Of a DNA stretch of 64,000 nt, positions 18,983-26,910 are shown in pieces. Below the pieces are notes generated by a model. That model ran no database searches, was not told the DNA's origin, and saw only the letters and a list, made by a program, of their open reading frames with translations. Origin of the DNA: an uncultured Collinsella sp. (GTDB lineage Bacteria; Actinomycetota; Coriobacteriia; Coriobacteriales; Coriobacteriaceae). Each line of letters opens with the position of its first letter. Within the stretch, counting starts at the first letter, position 1. Position numbers and translations under genes: made by a program. The stretch is from contig CAKUGR010000010.1 of the NCBI GenBank assembly GCA_934654775.1, positions 41,186 through 105,185 on the forward strand. Reading direction: 5' to 3'.

Positions 18983-19191
18983 ATCTCAATCTGTAACAGT
19001 TAAACCCAATTTCGGCGTCCAGATGTTACAGATCGAGATTTTTATAACCAACCAGTCTGGCTTGTCTCAATCTGTAACAGTTAGAGGGGTTTTATGCGCT
19101 CAGATGTTACAGATTGAGATGTTTCCGAGAGGCGGTCTCGATCTGTAACACGAAGGGCCGGTTTCGGCAGCCAACTGTTACAGATTGAGAC
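18983..19191. repeat. array E: three copies of the 80-bp-period dyad repeat
   Basis: Copies at 18983-19039, 19064-19120 and 19135-19191. The first step is 81 bp, the second 71 bp, the one clear departure from the 80-bp spacing in the window. It lies between two divergent genes, just upstream of the gpmA promoter. Confidence 0.9.
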
Positions 19192-19247
19192 AATTACGGC
19201 CCCCATTGCACCAACCATGTCCATAATAACATTTTTGTTAGTCTTGG

Positions 19248-19276
19248 TTAACTTTTGAGCCTAAAACGGGTATCCT
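19248..19276 (+). promoter_or_regulatory. candidate gpmA promoter
   Basis: TTAACT (19248-19253) and TATCCT (19271-19276) are 17 bp apart, about 50 bp upstream of gpmA, in an unusually AT-rich patch. Inferred from the consensus only. Confidence 0.45.
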
Positions 19277-19328
19277 TTGCGGCGTCAAGCAAACGGCACG
19301 CACGCCGCGCCAGATCAAGGAGGCCCCT

Positions 19329-20102
19329 ATGGCACGCCAAGCAGAGCAGCAGACGATGCAACTCGTCCTTATCCGTCACGGAGAATCCGAGTGGAACAAG
19401 CTCAACCTGTTCACCGGCTGGACCGATGTCGAACTCACCGACACGGGCCGCGAAGAGGCGGCGGCAGGCGGCCGTGCCCTCAAAGAGGCGGAGTTCGACT
19501 TTGACATCTGCTACACCTCGCGCCTCAAGCGCGCGATCCACACCCTCAACATCGTGCTCGGCCAGATGGACCGCGAGTGGCTGCCCGTCATCAAATCGTG
19601 GAAGCTCAACGAGCGCCACTACGGCGCGCTGCAGGGTCTCAACAAGGCCGACGCCGCGGCCGAACACGGCGACGAGCAGGTGCTCATCTGGCGCCGCTCC
19701 TTCGATGTCTGCCCGCCGGCGCTCGCGCCGTGCGACGCGCGCGACCCCCACACCCAGGAGCAATACCGCGACATCGCGCCCGATCAGCTGCCCTACACCG
19801 AGTGCCTCAAGGACACGATTGCCCGCGCCTGGCCCTATTTTGAGGACGAGATTCGTCCCCAGATGCTCGCCGGCAAACGCGTGCTCATCGCCGCGCACGG
19901 CAACTCCCTGCGCTCGCTCGTCATGAAGTTTGAGCATCTAACGCCCGAGGAAATCCTCAAGGTCAACATCCCCACCGGCGTGCCGCTCGTCTACACCTTC
20001 GACGCCGATTTCAACGTCCTCGACAAGCGCTACATCGGTGACCCGGCGACCATCGCCGCCAAGATCGACGTCGTTGCCAATCAAGGCAAGGCGCACAAGT
20101 AG
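19329..20102 (+). CDS. gpmA: 2,3-bisphosphoglycerate-dependent phosphoglycerate mutase
   Basis: A 257-residue glycolytic enzyme interconverting 3- and 2-phosphoglycerate. The phosphohistidine motif LIRHGESEWN, followed by LFTGWTDVELTDTG, the ERHYGALQGL stretch and the second catalytic histidine in IAAHGNSLRSLVM are all present. The start follows AAGGAGG and gives a nine-residue leader before the usual family start. The Nramp gene follows after 75 bp and may be co-transcribed. Confidence 0.97.
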   Translation: MARQAEQQTMQLVLIRHGESEWNKLNLFTGWTDVELTDTGREEAAAGGRALKEAEFDFDICYTSRLKRAIHTLNIVLGQMDREWLPVIKSWKLNERHYGALQGLNKADAAAEHGDEQVLIWRRSFDVCPPALAPCDARDPHTQEQYRDIAPDQLPYTECLKDTIARAWPYFEDEIRPQMLAGKRVLIAAHGNSLRSLVMKFEHLTPEEILKVNIPTGVPLVYTFDADFNVLDKRYIGDPATIAAKIDVVANQGKAHK

Positions 20103-20177
20103 CCCCATCTTAAGCTCAGCGCGCGGCGCCGCACGACCCCGGCGCGACGCCGCGCCGTCCGCACGCAGGAGCCGACC

Positions 20178-21434
20178 ATGCTCAAACATCTCAAACAACA
20201 CTTTGGCTCGCACCGCACCGGTGGCCATGGCGGTCTGGACATCGCCCGGCACATCGGCCCCGGGCTGCTCGTCACTGTCGGCTTTATCGATCCGGGCAAC
20301 TGGGCCTCCAATATGGCCGCGGGCTCGCAGTTTGGCTACGCGCTGCTGTGGATCGTCACGCTGTCCACGATTATGCTCATTGTGCTGCAGCACAACGCGG
20401 CGCACCTGGGTATCGCCACGGGCGCCTGTCTTGCCGAGGCCACGACCCGCTTTCTCCCCCGCATCGTGGGACGCGCGGTGCTTGCCAGTGCCTATCTCGC
20501 GACCATCGCTACCGCCATGGCCGAGGTCCTGGGCGGCGCGATTGCCCTTCAAATGCTCTTTGGGCTGCCCGTGCGCGCGGGCTGTCTCATCGTGGCGGCA
20601 GTATCGATGGCGATGCTCATGACGAACTCCTACAAGCGAGCCGAACGCTGGATCATCGCCTTCGTAGGCGTGGTAGGACTCTCGTTTTTGGCCGAGCTTG
20701 CGCTGGTCAAGATCGACTGGCCGCAAGCCGTTGCAAGCTGGATCACGCCCAGTATGCCCACCGGCTCGGCCGCGATTATCGTGAGTGTCCTGGGTGCGGT
20801 CGTTATGCCACACAACCTCTTCCTGCACTCCGAGGTCATCCAATCCATGCACTTCGAAGGCCAAGGCGAGCAGGTTATCGAGGAGCGCCTGCGCTACGAG
20901 CTCTTCGACACGCTCTTTTCGATGGGTGTGGGCTGGGCGATCAACTCGGCAATGGTTATCCTCGCCGCGACGACTTTCTTTGCCCACGGCATCGTCGTAG
21001 ACGACCTCGCCGTCGCAGCGGCCACGCTCTCCCCCATCTTGGGCCCGGCGAGCTCGACCATCTTTGCGGTAGCGCTGCTGTTCGCGGGACTATCGAGCAG
21101 CGTGACAGCGGGCATGGCGGCGGGAACCATCACTGCGGGCATGTTCGACGAGGAATACGACATCCACGACCGACATTCCTCGATCGGGGTGGCGGCCTGT
21201 TTCGTCGGCGCAGTGACGGCGTGCCTAGTCGTCCCAAATCCTTTTGAAGGTCTCATCTGGAGCCAGGCACTGCTGTCGCTTCAGCTGCCGATTACGGTCT
21301 TTGTGCTCATACGGCTCACCAGTTCACGCCGCGTCATGAGCAAATACGCCAATTCGCGCCCGCTCAACGCGCTGCTTGTAGGGATCGGTGCCATCGTAAC
21401 GATTCTCGATGTCGTGTTGTTGACAGGGATGTAA
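20178..21434 (+). CDS. mntH: Nramp-family divalent metal transporter
   Basis: 418 residues with eleven predicted helices. Both metal-site motifs of proton-coupled Nramp manganese/iron importers are intact: FIDPGNWASN in helix 1 and VVMPHNLFLHS in helix 6. The methionine in helix 6 separates it from the magnesium-type Nramp relatives, so Mn(II) or Fe(II) uptake is likely. No metalloregulator or Mn riboswitch is visible near it. It follows gpmA by 75 bp; many bacterial mutases of other classes need Mn but this dPGM class does not, so the pairing may be incidental. Confidence 0.9.
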   Translation: MLKHLKQHFGSHRTGGHGGLDIARHIGPGLLVTVGFIDPGNWASNMAAGSQFGYALLWIVTLSTIMLIVLQHNAAHLGIATGACLAEATTRFLPRIVGRAVLASAYLATIATAMAEVLGGAIALQMLFGLPVRAGCLIVAAVSMAMLMTNSYKRAERWIIAFVGVVGLSFLAELALVKIDWPQAVASWITPSMPTGSAAIIVSVLGAVVMPHNLFLHSEVIQSMHFEGQGEQVIEERLRYELFDTLFSMGVGWAINSAMVILAATTFFAHGIVVDDLAVAAATLSPILGPASSTIFAVALLFAGLSSSVTAGMAAGTITAGMFDEEYDIHDRHSSIGVAACFVGAVTACLVVPNPFEGLIWSQALLSLQLPITVFVLIRLTSSRRVMSKYANSRPLNALLVGIGAIVTILDVVLLTGM

Positions 21435-21461
21435 TGGGGCGGGGCGCCCACCCAGGCAAAC

Positions 21462-21678
21462 GTCTCGATCTGTAACAGGAAGACCCGTTTTGAGCCGTTA
21501 GATGTTACAGATCGAGATCATTCCGAGGGACAGCTCCGTTTGTCTCAATCTGTAACAGATAGACCCCATTTTCACTGCTAGATGTTACAGATAGAGATCT
21601 TCTGCCGGACAGTTTTGGTTTGTCTCGATATGTAACAGGAAGACCCGTTTTGAGCCGTTAGACGTTACAGATTGAGAC
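21462..21678. repeat. array F: three copies of the 80-bp-period dyad repeat
   Basis: Copies at 21462-21518, 21542-21598 and 21622-21678, exactly 80 bp apart. The loops of the first and third copies are almost identical (GGAAGACCCGTTTTGAGCCG), while the middle differs, so two copies in this array share recent ancestry. This is the last array in the window. Confidence 0.92.
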
Positions 21679-21746
21679 AAAAGGCCTGCCGGACTCACAA
21701 CAGACAGGATCGGCCAACAGCAACCGTGATCCCTTGGGGACGGAGG

Positions 21747-21780
21747 AAAAGAGCCCCGGCCGAGAATTCGACCGGGGCCC
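21747..21780 (-). terminator. intrinsic terminator after rubredoxin gene
   Basis: GCCCCGGCCGA (21753-21763) pairs with TCGACCGGGGC (21768-21778); on the minus strand it is followed by a CTCTTTT run. It fits the end of the rubredoxin transcript. Confidence 0.85.
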
Positions 21781-21821
21781 TTGGACAGAGCTATGTTCGG
21801 CTTTCGCCGTGTACCTGCGAG

Positions 21822-21965
21822 CTACTCCTCGACGAGCTCAAACTGATCAGGACCGACGCCGCACACCGGGCACACGTAATCCTCGGGCAGCTCAGGCGTA
21901 TCGACCTCAACCTCGTAACCGCAAACGACGCACACGAACTTATACGTCTTCTTCTCCTCAGCCAT
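21822..21965 (-). CDS. rubredoxin
   Basis: A 47-residue rubredoxin with the two iron-binding knuckles CVVCGYEV and [11 protein letters not shown]. It carries single electrons, typically from a flavoprotein to an oxygen- or peroxide-reducing enzyme. The start at 21965 (MAEEKK) follows GAGAGGAG; an upstream in-frame ATG at 22004 is less likely. The flavin reductase gene lies 89 bp upstream on the same strand. Confidence 0.93.
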   Translation of the reverse strand: MAEEKKTYKFVCVVCGYEVEVDTPELPEDYVCPVCGVGPDQFELVEE

Positions 21966-22054
21966 GATGTTCTCCTCTCGAACGCGACTGGTGATGTACT
22001 TCATTTATTAGTATAGATTCTCAATAATATAATGCAAGTATTTTTAAAACATTT

Positions 22055-22558
22055 CTAGCCTTGATACGAGGACGCCTTCGGAGGCGTCTTGCCCTTCAGG
22101 ACCTTATGGTAGTAATCGTAGGTGAGCGGCGTCTCGTCACTCAAGCGCTCGGCATCCTCGACCTCGCCGATAAACAGTAGATGCGTGCCAACATCCACAG
22201 TGTCGATCAAATGGCAGCTAAACAGGGCCGCCGCGTGCTCGGGCACATAGGGCATGCCCAGAGCCGTCTTGCGGGTCTCGTATTTGGCAAACTTGTCATA
22301 ATCGCTGCTGGTGCGAAAGCCAAAGTTACCGATGTAGAGCATGTCGGCGGTCTGATCGATCACGGTCAGCGCGAACGCTTTGGCCGATACGATGACGCCC
22401 GAGGTGACGTTGTCCTTGTTCACGGCAACCGAAATGCGCGGCGGCATGGACGTCACCTGCACCGCAGTGTTGATGACGCAGCCGGCGCGCAGCCCGTATG
22501 CCGCGGCGCTCACCACGTACAGACCGCTCGGCATGGTAAAGAACGCAGTTTTGTCCAT
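22055..22558 (-). CDS. flavin reductase-like FMN protein
   Basis: About 167 residues of the flavin reductase-like (split-barrel) fold: PSGLYVVSAAAYGLRAGCVINTA is the FMN-binding start and VTSMPPRISVAVNKDN the following strand. The start at 22558 (MDKTAFF) follows AGGGGAG; longer frames run through a terminator and a repeat. In acetogens the same two modules, flavin reductase and rubredoxin, are fused in high-molecular-weight rubredoxin (Hrb), an NADH:flavodiiron electron donor. Here they are separate adjacent genes, which suggests the same role. Confidence 0.88.
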   Translation of the reverse strand: MDKTAFFTMPSGLYVVSAAAYGLRAGCVINTAVQVTSMPPRISVAVNKDNVTSGVIVSAKAFALTVIDQTADMLYIGNFGFRTSSDYDKFAKYETRKTALGMPYVPEHAAALFSCHLIDTVDVGTHLLFIGEVEDAERLSDETPLTYDYYHKVLKGKTPPKASSYQG

Positions 22559-22607
22559 AACGACCACTCCCCTAACCCGGGTTGGAACCTCATGGATGTA
22601 TGTACCC

Positions 22608-22645
22608 ACAAAAAAGGCGGCGCCCATAACGGATGCCGCCTTTGA
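22608..22645 (-). terminator. intrinsic terminator between smpB and the flavin reductase gene
   Basis: AAAGGCGGC (22613-22621) pairs with GCCGCCTTT (22635-22643) and is followed on the minus strand by TTTTTT. It ends the smpB transcript before the flavin reductase promoter. Confidence 0.85.
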
Positions 22646-22685
22646 GACATATGTGTCAGAACAGTAAGCAAGATGAGACGCCCAC

Positions 22686-22752
22686 AGTTGCGGTGAAATA
22701 AGGACTGAATAGCCCCTCAAACAGGCAAAACAGTCCGTATTCCACCGCAACT
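22686..22752. repeat. AGTTGCGGTGAAATA hairpin repeat, copy 2
   Basis: The 22-bp arms 22686-22707 and 22731-22752 differ at two positions. The loop is unrelated to those of the other two copies. Confidence 0.88.
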
Positions 22753-22764
22753 TATACAGAGCGC

Positions 22765-23235
22765 CTAGCGATTGCGCTCCTTGAGGGCGCGGTCAATCTC
22801 GCGTTGGACATCGCGTTTGGCCATATCCTCGCGCTTGTCGTAAAGCTTCTTGCCGCGGCCTAGGCCCAACAGCAGCTTTACGCGGCCGTCGGTATTAAAG
22901 TAGAGCTCCAGCGGCACCAGGGCATAGCCGCGATTACGTAGCTTACCGTCGAGAAAGTCAATCTCCTTGCGGTGCAGCAGCAGACGACGGCGGCGATCAG
23001 GGTCGCGGTTCCACACGCCACCATGGCTATAAGGGTGAATATGCAGGCCCACGAGCCAGCACTCACCGCCACGGATGAGCGCAAAAGTGTCGGTGATCTG
23101 GCAGGCGCGCTCGCGAATCGACTTGACCTCGGTGCCACTCAGCTCAATGCCGCACTCAAACGTCTCATCGATAAAGTACTCGTGGTGTGCCGAGCGATTC
23201 TTGGAGATGAGCTTACGCTCGCGCTTACTGGGCAT
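22765..23235 (-). CDS. smpB: SsrA-binding protein
   Basis: A 156-residue protein that carries tmRNA into stalled ribosomes. The family core is complete: NRSAHHEYFIDETFECGIELSGTEVKS, NRDPDRRRRLLLHRKEI and the basic C-terminal tail that enters the mRNA channel. The start at 23235 (MPSKRERK) follows AAGGAGG and overlaps the stop of the upstream TPR gene by 11 bp, so the two are translationally coupled. The tmRNA gene is not in this window. Confidence 0.96.
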   Translation of the reverse strand: MPSKRERKLISKNRSAHHEYFIDETFECGIELSGTEVKSIRERACQITDTFALIRGGECWLVGLHIHPYSHGGVWNRDPDRRRRLLLHRKEIDFLDGKLRNRGYALVPLELYFNTDGRVKLLLGLGRGKKLYDKREDMAKRDVQREIDRALKERNR

Positions 23236-24142
23236 CGCCGGCCTCCTTGGCGCCATCAGCGTTTGAGCCCGCGGCGTCGCGCTTTGCCTTGCGCTCGGCA
23301 TTGAGCTCGGCGTCGCTCTCGCGCACCAGTTTGATAATCGCCGCGCAGGCCTCCTCGCCTACCAGGTCGCGGGCACGGACCGTCAGGCGCGTCGCCTCCT
23401 GCTTGTCGCCGTCGCTTGCAGCATCGGTCGCGCACATAATCAGGCAGATGGCAATCTCGGCCGAAGGCGAGGTCGGCACGCCTTGCAGGGCCAGTTCACC
23501 CATCACATGGTCGTCGCTCTCATCGGCGGCATCCGGATAGGCAGTATGGATCTTGTTGAGCAGGCGCGTCGTATGCGCATCGCCAGGGGCCAAGCGCAGC
23601 GCCAGACGCGCGCAACCCACGGCCGCCGAGACGTTCTCGGTCTCGGGCTCCAAGAAGTACTGACCTAGATTGGCATAGGCGCGGGCGGCGCACTTGCCAT
23701 CGCTTGCACGCTCCAGTACCGAGAACGAAAGCGATGCCCATTCCTGCTTGTCCTCGAGCGCGCGGAACAGCTCGGCCAAGTCCAAGCGATAGTTGCAGTT
23801 CATGGGGTCCCAGCGCACGGCCTGCATCAAGGCGTTGCGAGCACTCACATAATCCTGCTGGCGAATGTAGGCATACGCCATGTCGGAATACAGGCGATCA
23901 AAGGGCACCTCGACCTGCACCAGCTCGCGCGGATCCTTTTCCACGCGGCGGTAGGCCAGACGCTCAAACTTGCTATCGAAGCTAAAGTATTGGCGCTTCT
24001 CCTTCGTCTTGCACTCGGCGTCGATATACTCCTCGGCGAGCTCCACCAGACGCTCCAGCAGCGGCGTCGCCGTAGCCAGGTCGCCCTGCGCCAGATAGTT
24101 CTCGGCATACGTGATGTCTTGCAAGCTGATGGGCAGATCCAT
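23225..24142 (-). CDS. TPR-repeat protein upstream of smpB
   Basis: 305 residues of helical repeats; the segments around VPFDRLYSDMAYAYIRQQDY, ARNALMQAVRWDPMNC and ALRLAPGDAHTTRLL have the small-hydrophobic pattern of tetratricopeptide units. There is no signal peptide or membrane helix. The start at 24142 follows GAGGAG. It overlaps smpB, so it may assist the same translation-quality function, but that is only position-based. An acidic-basic tail ends the protein. Confidence 0.75.
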   Translation of the reverse strand: MDLPISLQDITYAENYLAQGDLATATPLLERLVELAEEYIDAECKTKEKRQYFSFDSKFERLAYRRVEKDPRELVQVEVPFDRLYSDMAYAYIRQQDYVSARNALMQAVRWDPMNCNYRLDLAELFRALEDKQEWASLSFSVLERASDGKCAARAYANLGQYFLEPETENVSAAVGCARLALRLAPGDAHTTRLLNKIHTAYPDAADESDDHVMGELALQGVPTSPSAEIAICLIMCATDAASDGDKQEATRLTVRARDLVGEEACAAIIKLVRESDAELNAERKAKRDAAGSNADGAKEAGDAQ

Positions 24143-24197
24143 GGCTACTCCTCGATCTGAGCGAAACACGGCAGGCGCCGCATATACGGTCGATACA

Positions 24198-24226
24198 CAA
24201 AACCCGGGTCTCTTGCGAGGCCCGGG
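24198..24226 (-). terminator. intrinsic terminator after the tRNA genes
   Basis: On the minus strand CCCGGGCCTC-GCAA-GAGACCCGGG is followed by TTTTG, 14 bp after the tRNA-Glu gene. Confidence 0.85.
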
Positions 24227-24240
24227 CGTTCATTTGTGGG

Positions 24241-24314
24241 TAGCCCGTACCAGATTCGAACTGGTGATCTCCGCCTTGAGAGGGCGGCGTCCTAAACCGC
24301 TAGACGAACGGGCC
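24241..24314 (-). tRNA. tRNA-Glu (anticodon CTC)
   Basis: A full cloverleaf: acceptor GGCCCGT/ACGGGCT, the anticodon loop CTCTCAA inside a CCGCC/GGCGG stem, TTCGAAT in the T loop, discriminator A. CCA is not encoded (CCC follows). It reads GAG, a major codon in this GC-rich genome. Confidence 0.95.
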
Positions 24315-24331
24315 ATATGTAGCAAATGCAA

Positions 24332-24405
24332 TGGCTGGGATGGAGGGAGTCGAACCCCCATTGACGGAACCAGAATCCGCTGTCCTGCCATTAGACGACA
24401 TCCCA
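24332..24405 (-). tRNA. tRNA-Gln (anticodon CTG)
   Basis: Cloverleaf with acceptor TGGGATG/CATCCCA, the anticodon loop TTCTGGT, T loop TTCGACT, discriminator G and an encoded CCA end (24332-24334). It lies 17 bp upstream of tRNA-Glu on the same strand and should be co-transcribed. Confidence 0.95.
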
Positions 24406-24681
24406 ATGACTGCATTGCTGCGCTCGGCTGTGCCTTTGCGCAAGAAAGAAATATACGGGAAGTCCCGCCATGACGCAAGCCCCAATTTTGACTTTTTTGA
24501 AATTCGGTCAAATTGGCCTAATTTCGTCCAACCCGTGAAGGACCTGTGAAGCCGACCGCTGTACACGAAGGGCAAAACGCCGCGAGCGGTAGCCGTCAGC
24601 CGTTGGCAGATTCTACCGCGAAAACGATAGCACCAGGCAACACAATCGAAGTATCAATGATCGCGTAGATATCGAGGCGCC

Positions 24682-25092
24682 ATGGACGAAGAGCTTGATT
24701 ACCTATGGGAGACCCTGGGCCTCGAGATCACTGCTGACCTTTGGCCCGAACGGGACAAAATCCATCCCACACTGCGCCCCGCCATCACGGTGATGCAGGC
24801 AAACTACCGCCGCGCCTCATTTTTAATCATGCGGACGTCATGGCATGCGGCGCTCCCCGACCTCAAGCGCATCCAGGCAAGCCTCGTCGAGCTGTCCGGC
24901 ATGCCGACCGTCATATCCGAGACGAACCTGGAGCGGCGGCAGCGCGAGCGCCTGCAGCGGCAACGGATTCCGTTTATCTGCCCCGGCATTCAGGCATACC
25001 TGCCCTTTATGGACGAAGAGTATTGGAGCGATACGCCCGACAAGCACGTAAAGATCTACGACCCGCACGAATGGGCGCAGCTGGAGGACTGA
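24682..25092 (+). pseudogene. truncated relative of MarR-like regulators (136 aa)
   Basis: The segment ERRQRERLQRQRIPFICPGI followed by QAYLPFM recalls the junction between the N-terminal domain and the winged-helix domain in a family of Firmicute/Coriobacterial MarR-like regulators (RxPFVVPGKQLYLPF). The rest, including the DNA-binding domain, is missing: the frame stops 40 residues later, and a repeat array follows at once. I call it a probable 3'-truncated gene; it could also be a short functional protein. The start at 24682 has only a weak GAGGCGCC site. Confidence 0.45.
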
Positions 25093-25110
25093 CTGGGGCA
25101 GGCCCGCCGG

Positions 25111-25284
25111 CGGAAAGTGCGTCCCATTCTGGAAGCGAATTCCGGGGCGCAGTTTCCCGTAGAGCCTCCAACCGGAAACCGCGTCCCAGAATCAGCGCTC
25201 GAAACGGAATGTCATTTCCGATAGAGCCCTCAACCGGAAAGCACATCCCAGAATCAGCGCTCGAAACGGGACGCACTTTCCGCA
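25111..25284. repeat. three-unit tandem repeat of the CGGAAA/GTCCC family
   Basis: Units at about 25111-25170, 25172-25232 and 25234-25284, each with CCGGAAA followed by a GTCCCAGAATC-type core and AGCGCTCGAAACGG. The outer arms CGGAAAGTGCGTCCC and GGGACGCACTTTCCG are reverse complements, so the whole block can fold. A related copy lies at 50344-50424. Confidence 0.8.
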
Positions 25285-25288
25285 GCCG

Positions 25289-25648
25289 CTACAGCAACGC
25301 CTCGGCCCAGGCCGCTTCCCTAAAGCCGGGGATCGCAAAGTCGTCGCCCACCAGCAGCGGGCGCTTAACCAGCATGCCGTCAGTCGCCAGCAGCTCATAG
25401 CATTCCTGGTCCGTCATACCCGCATCCAGGCGCGCCTTCAGGCCCAGCTCTCGATATTTCATGCCCGACGAGTTAAAGAAGCGTCGCACCGGCAGCCCCG
25501 AACGAGCAATCCAAGTCGCAAGTTCATCGGCCGCGGGATTGTCCGCAACGATATCGCGGTCGATATACTCAACCCCATGTTCGTCCAGCCATGCCTTGGC
25601 CTTTTTACAGGTCGAGCACTTGGGATATTCAACAAACAGTACGGTCAT
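25289..25648 (-). CDS. ArsC/Spx-family protein
   Basis: 119 residues of the ArsC-like thioredoxin fold: the N-terminal VEYPKCSTCKKAKAWL carries the CxxC motif, followed by RSGLPVRRFFNSSG and GMLVKRPLLVGDD, where the arginine before the cis-proline matches the family. Members are either glutaredoxin-dependent arsenate reductases or Spx-like RNA polymerase partners; the CxxC favours Spx/YffB-type redox roles, but no arsenic genes are near. The start at 25648 follows GGAGGATT. The gene ends right beside the repeat array. Confidence 0.88.
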   Translation of the reverse strand: MTVLFVEYPKCSTCKKAKAWLDEHGVEYIDRDIVADNPAADELATWIARSGLPVRRFFNSSGMKYRELGLKARLDAGMTDQECYELLATDGMLVKRPLLVGDDFAIPGFREAAWAEALL

Positions 25649-25740
25649 GGGAATCCTCCGAATATAGATCGGCCAACGCAGGTACACACCATACGAGGCG
25701 CCTTCGCATGATGGGGCAATTGTAGCCCACGGGTCACACG

Positions 25741-26793
25741 CTAAACGAACCGTACCCCGAATCCGCGTTTGATGAACGGCAGCAGCTCCATTGCCTCAGG
25801 CGTGATATGGCCCGCAACGTTCATGCGCTCGTCGCCGGGAAGATCGACCCGCGCAATCTCAAGCTCGCCTTCGTAGCGCCCATAGCCGCTATTGCTCACA
25901 GCGATCGACCCCGCCTTTCGCGGCAGGCCGGCACCGGTATCTGTCGGCACGGAATCTGGCTTAAGCGTCGTGCGCGACTCCTGAGACCTAAAGATGAGGG
26001 CGCTCGAGTCGGGCCGGTCGTGATGAATCTGACCACGCACATAGGCATAGCCGGGCTCAAGCTCGCATTGCAAATCCACGTATCCGGCAGAAACTTGAGC
26101 AAACTGTGCCCAACCCGCATCCGAAAGATCGGGGTCGCCGACCAAAACAATGTCGCAATCGGCGCCATGTGCGAGCTCAAGCATGTTGAGGGCAACCTTT
26201 GACGCGCGACCGCGCTGTGCCTCAACCGTCGGCAGTCCCTCGAATACCGGCCCGCGAACGTTGGCATCACCCGGCACAAAAGCCATGATTTCGAAGCCGA
26301 GCGCCGCAAGACGAAGATTCACCCGAGCAATGTCCTCCAGAGCTAAACCGGTATAGGGCTTGGGATAAAAATTGTGGCAGGCGGCAAAACGAGTCACATC
26401 GGCACCGGCTTCTCGCCACGATGCGATTTCATCAGAACTCACCGTCGATGCATTAACCACAATGCGAAATACACCGGACAGCTCCGCGACCCGCTGGGCA
26501 CTAAAGCCATAATCCAAGCGCAGGTACTCCAGTCCCAGATCACGCAAGTCCTCCATGCGCTCAAGGCCCAGCAAATCGCACGTGCGCGGCCCCACATCGG
26601 CAATGAGCGCAATGCCGCGGGCGGAAAGCAACGACAGCACCTGGCGAACCTTATCGGCATACGCCGCTCCCCCATCCTCGGGAATATGCAGTGAGGTAAA
26701 CGCATAGCGTGCACCCGCCGCGGCACCAAGCTCGATCGTCCGCTCAATATCCTGCAGAGGACTGGAAAGATAAATCGAAATACCCGTTTTCAC
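25741..26793 (-). CDS. mupG: 6-phospho-N-acetylmuramidase MupG (DUF871 family)
   Basis: 350 residues with the DUF871 layout: an N-terminal TIM barrel starting TGISIYLSSPLQDIE, with GPRTCDLLG, ACHNFYPKPYTGLA and FVPGD, then a small C-terminal cyclophilin-like domain. MupG cleaves MurNAc-6-phosphate-GlcNAc disaccharide imported by the PTS into MurNAc-6P and GlcNAc. It is the last gene of the murR-murQ-murP-mupG series, which supports the assignment strongly. Start by GGAGCGTTGAAGCGTG context is modest. Confidence 0.9.
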   Translation of the reverse strand: MKTGISIYLSSPLQDIERTIELGAAAGARYAFTSLHIPEDGGAAYADKVRQVLSLLSARGIALIADVGPRTCDLLGLERMEDLRDLGLEYLRLDYGFSAQRVAELSGVFRIVVNASTVSSDEIASWREAGADVTRFAACHNFYPKPYTGLALEDIARVNLRLAALGFEIMAFVPGDANVRGPVFEGLPTVEAQRGRASKVALNMLELAHGADCDIVLVGDPDLSDAGWAQFAQVSAGYVDLQCELEPGYAYVRGQIHHDRPDSSALIFRSQESRTTLKPDSVPTDTGAGLPRKAGSIAVSNSGYGRYEGELEIARVDLPGDERMNVAGHITPEAMELLPFIKRGFGVRFV

Positions 26794-26910
26794 GCTTCAA
26801 CGCTCCTTTAAAAAAGGCCGGCGGAGCAGTTAGCCCCGCCGGCACAACCATAGCATCAAGAAATCTGCCGCGCGCCGTGAACCCTGAGCAACACGGCTCG
26901 CGCTATCAAA

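Noticed and set aside
24480..24681. A tmRNA (ssrA) gene near smpB.
   Set aside because: No tRNA-Ala-like acceptor, tag reading frame or TTCGAC T-loop was found on either strand in the gap.
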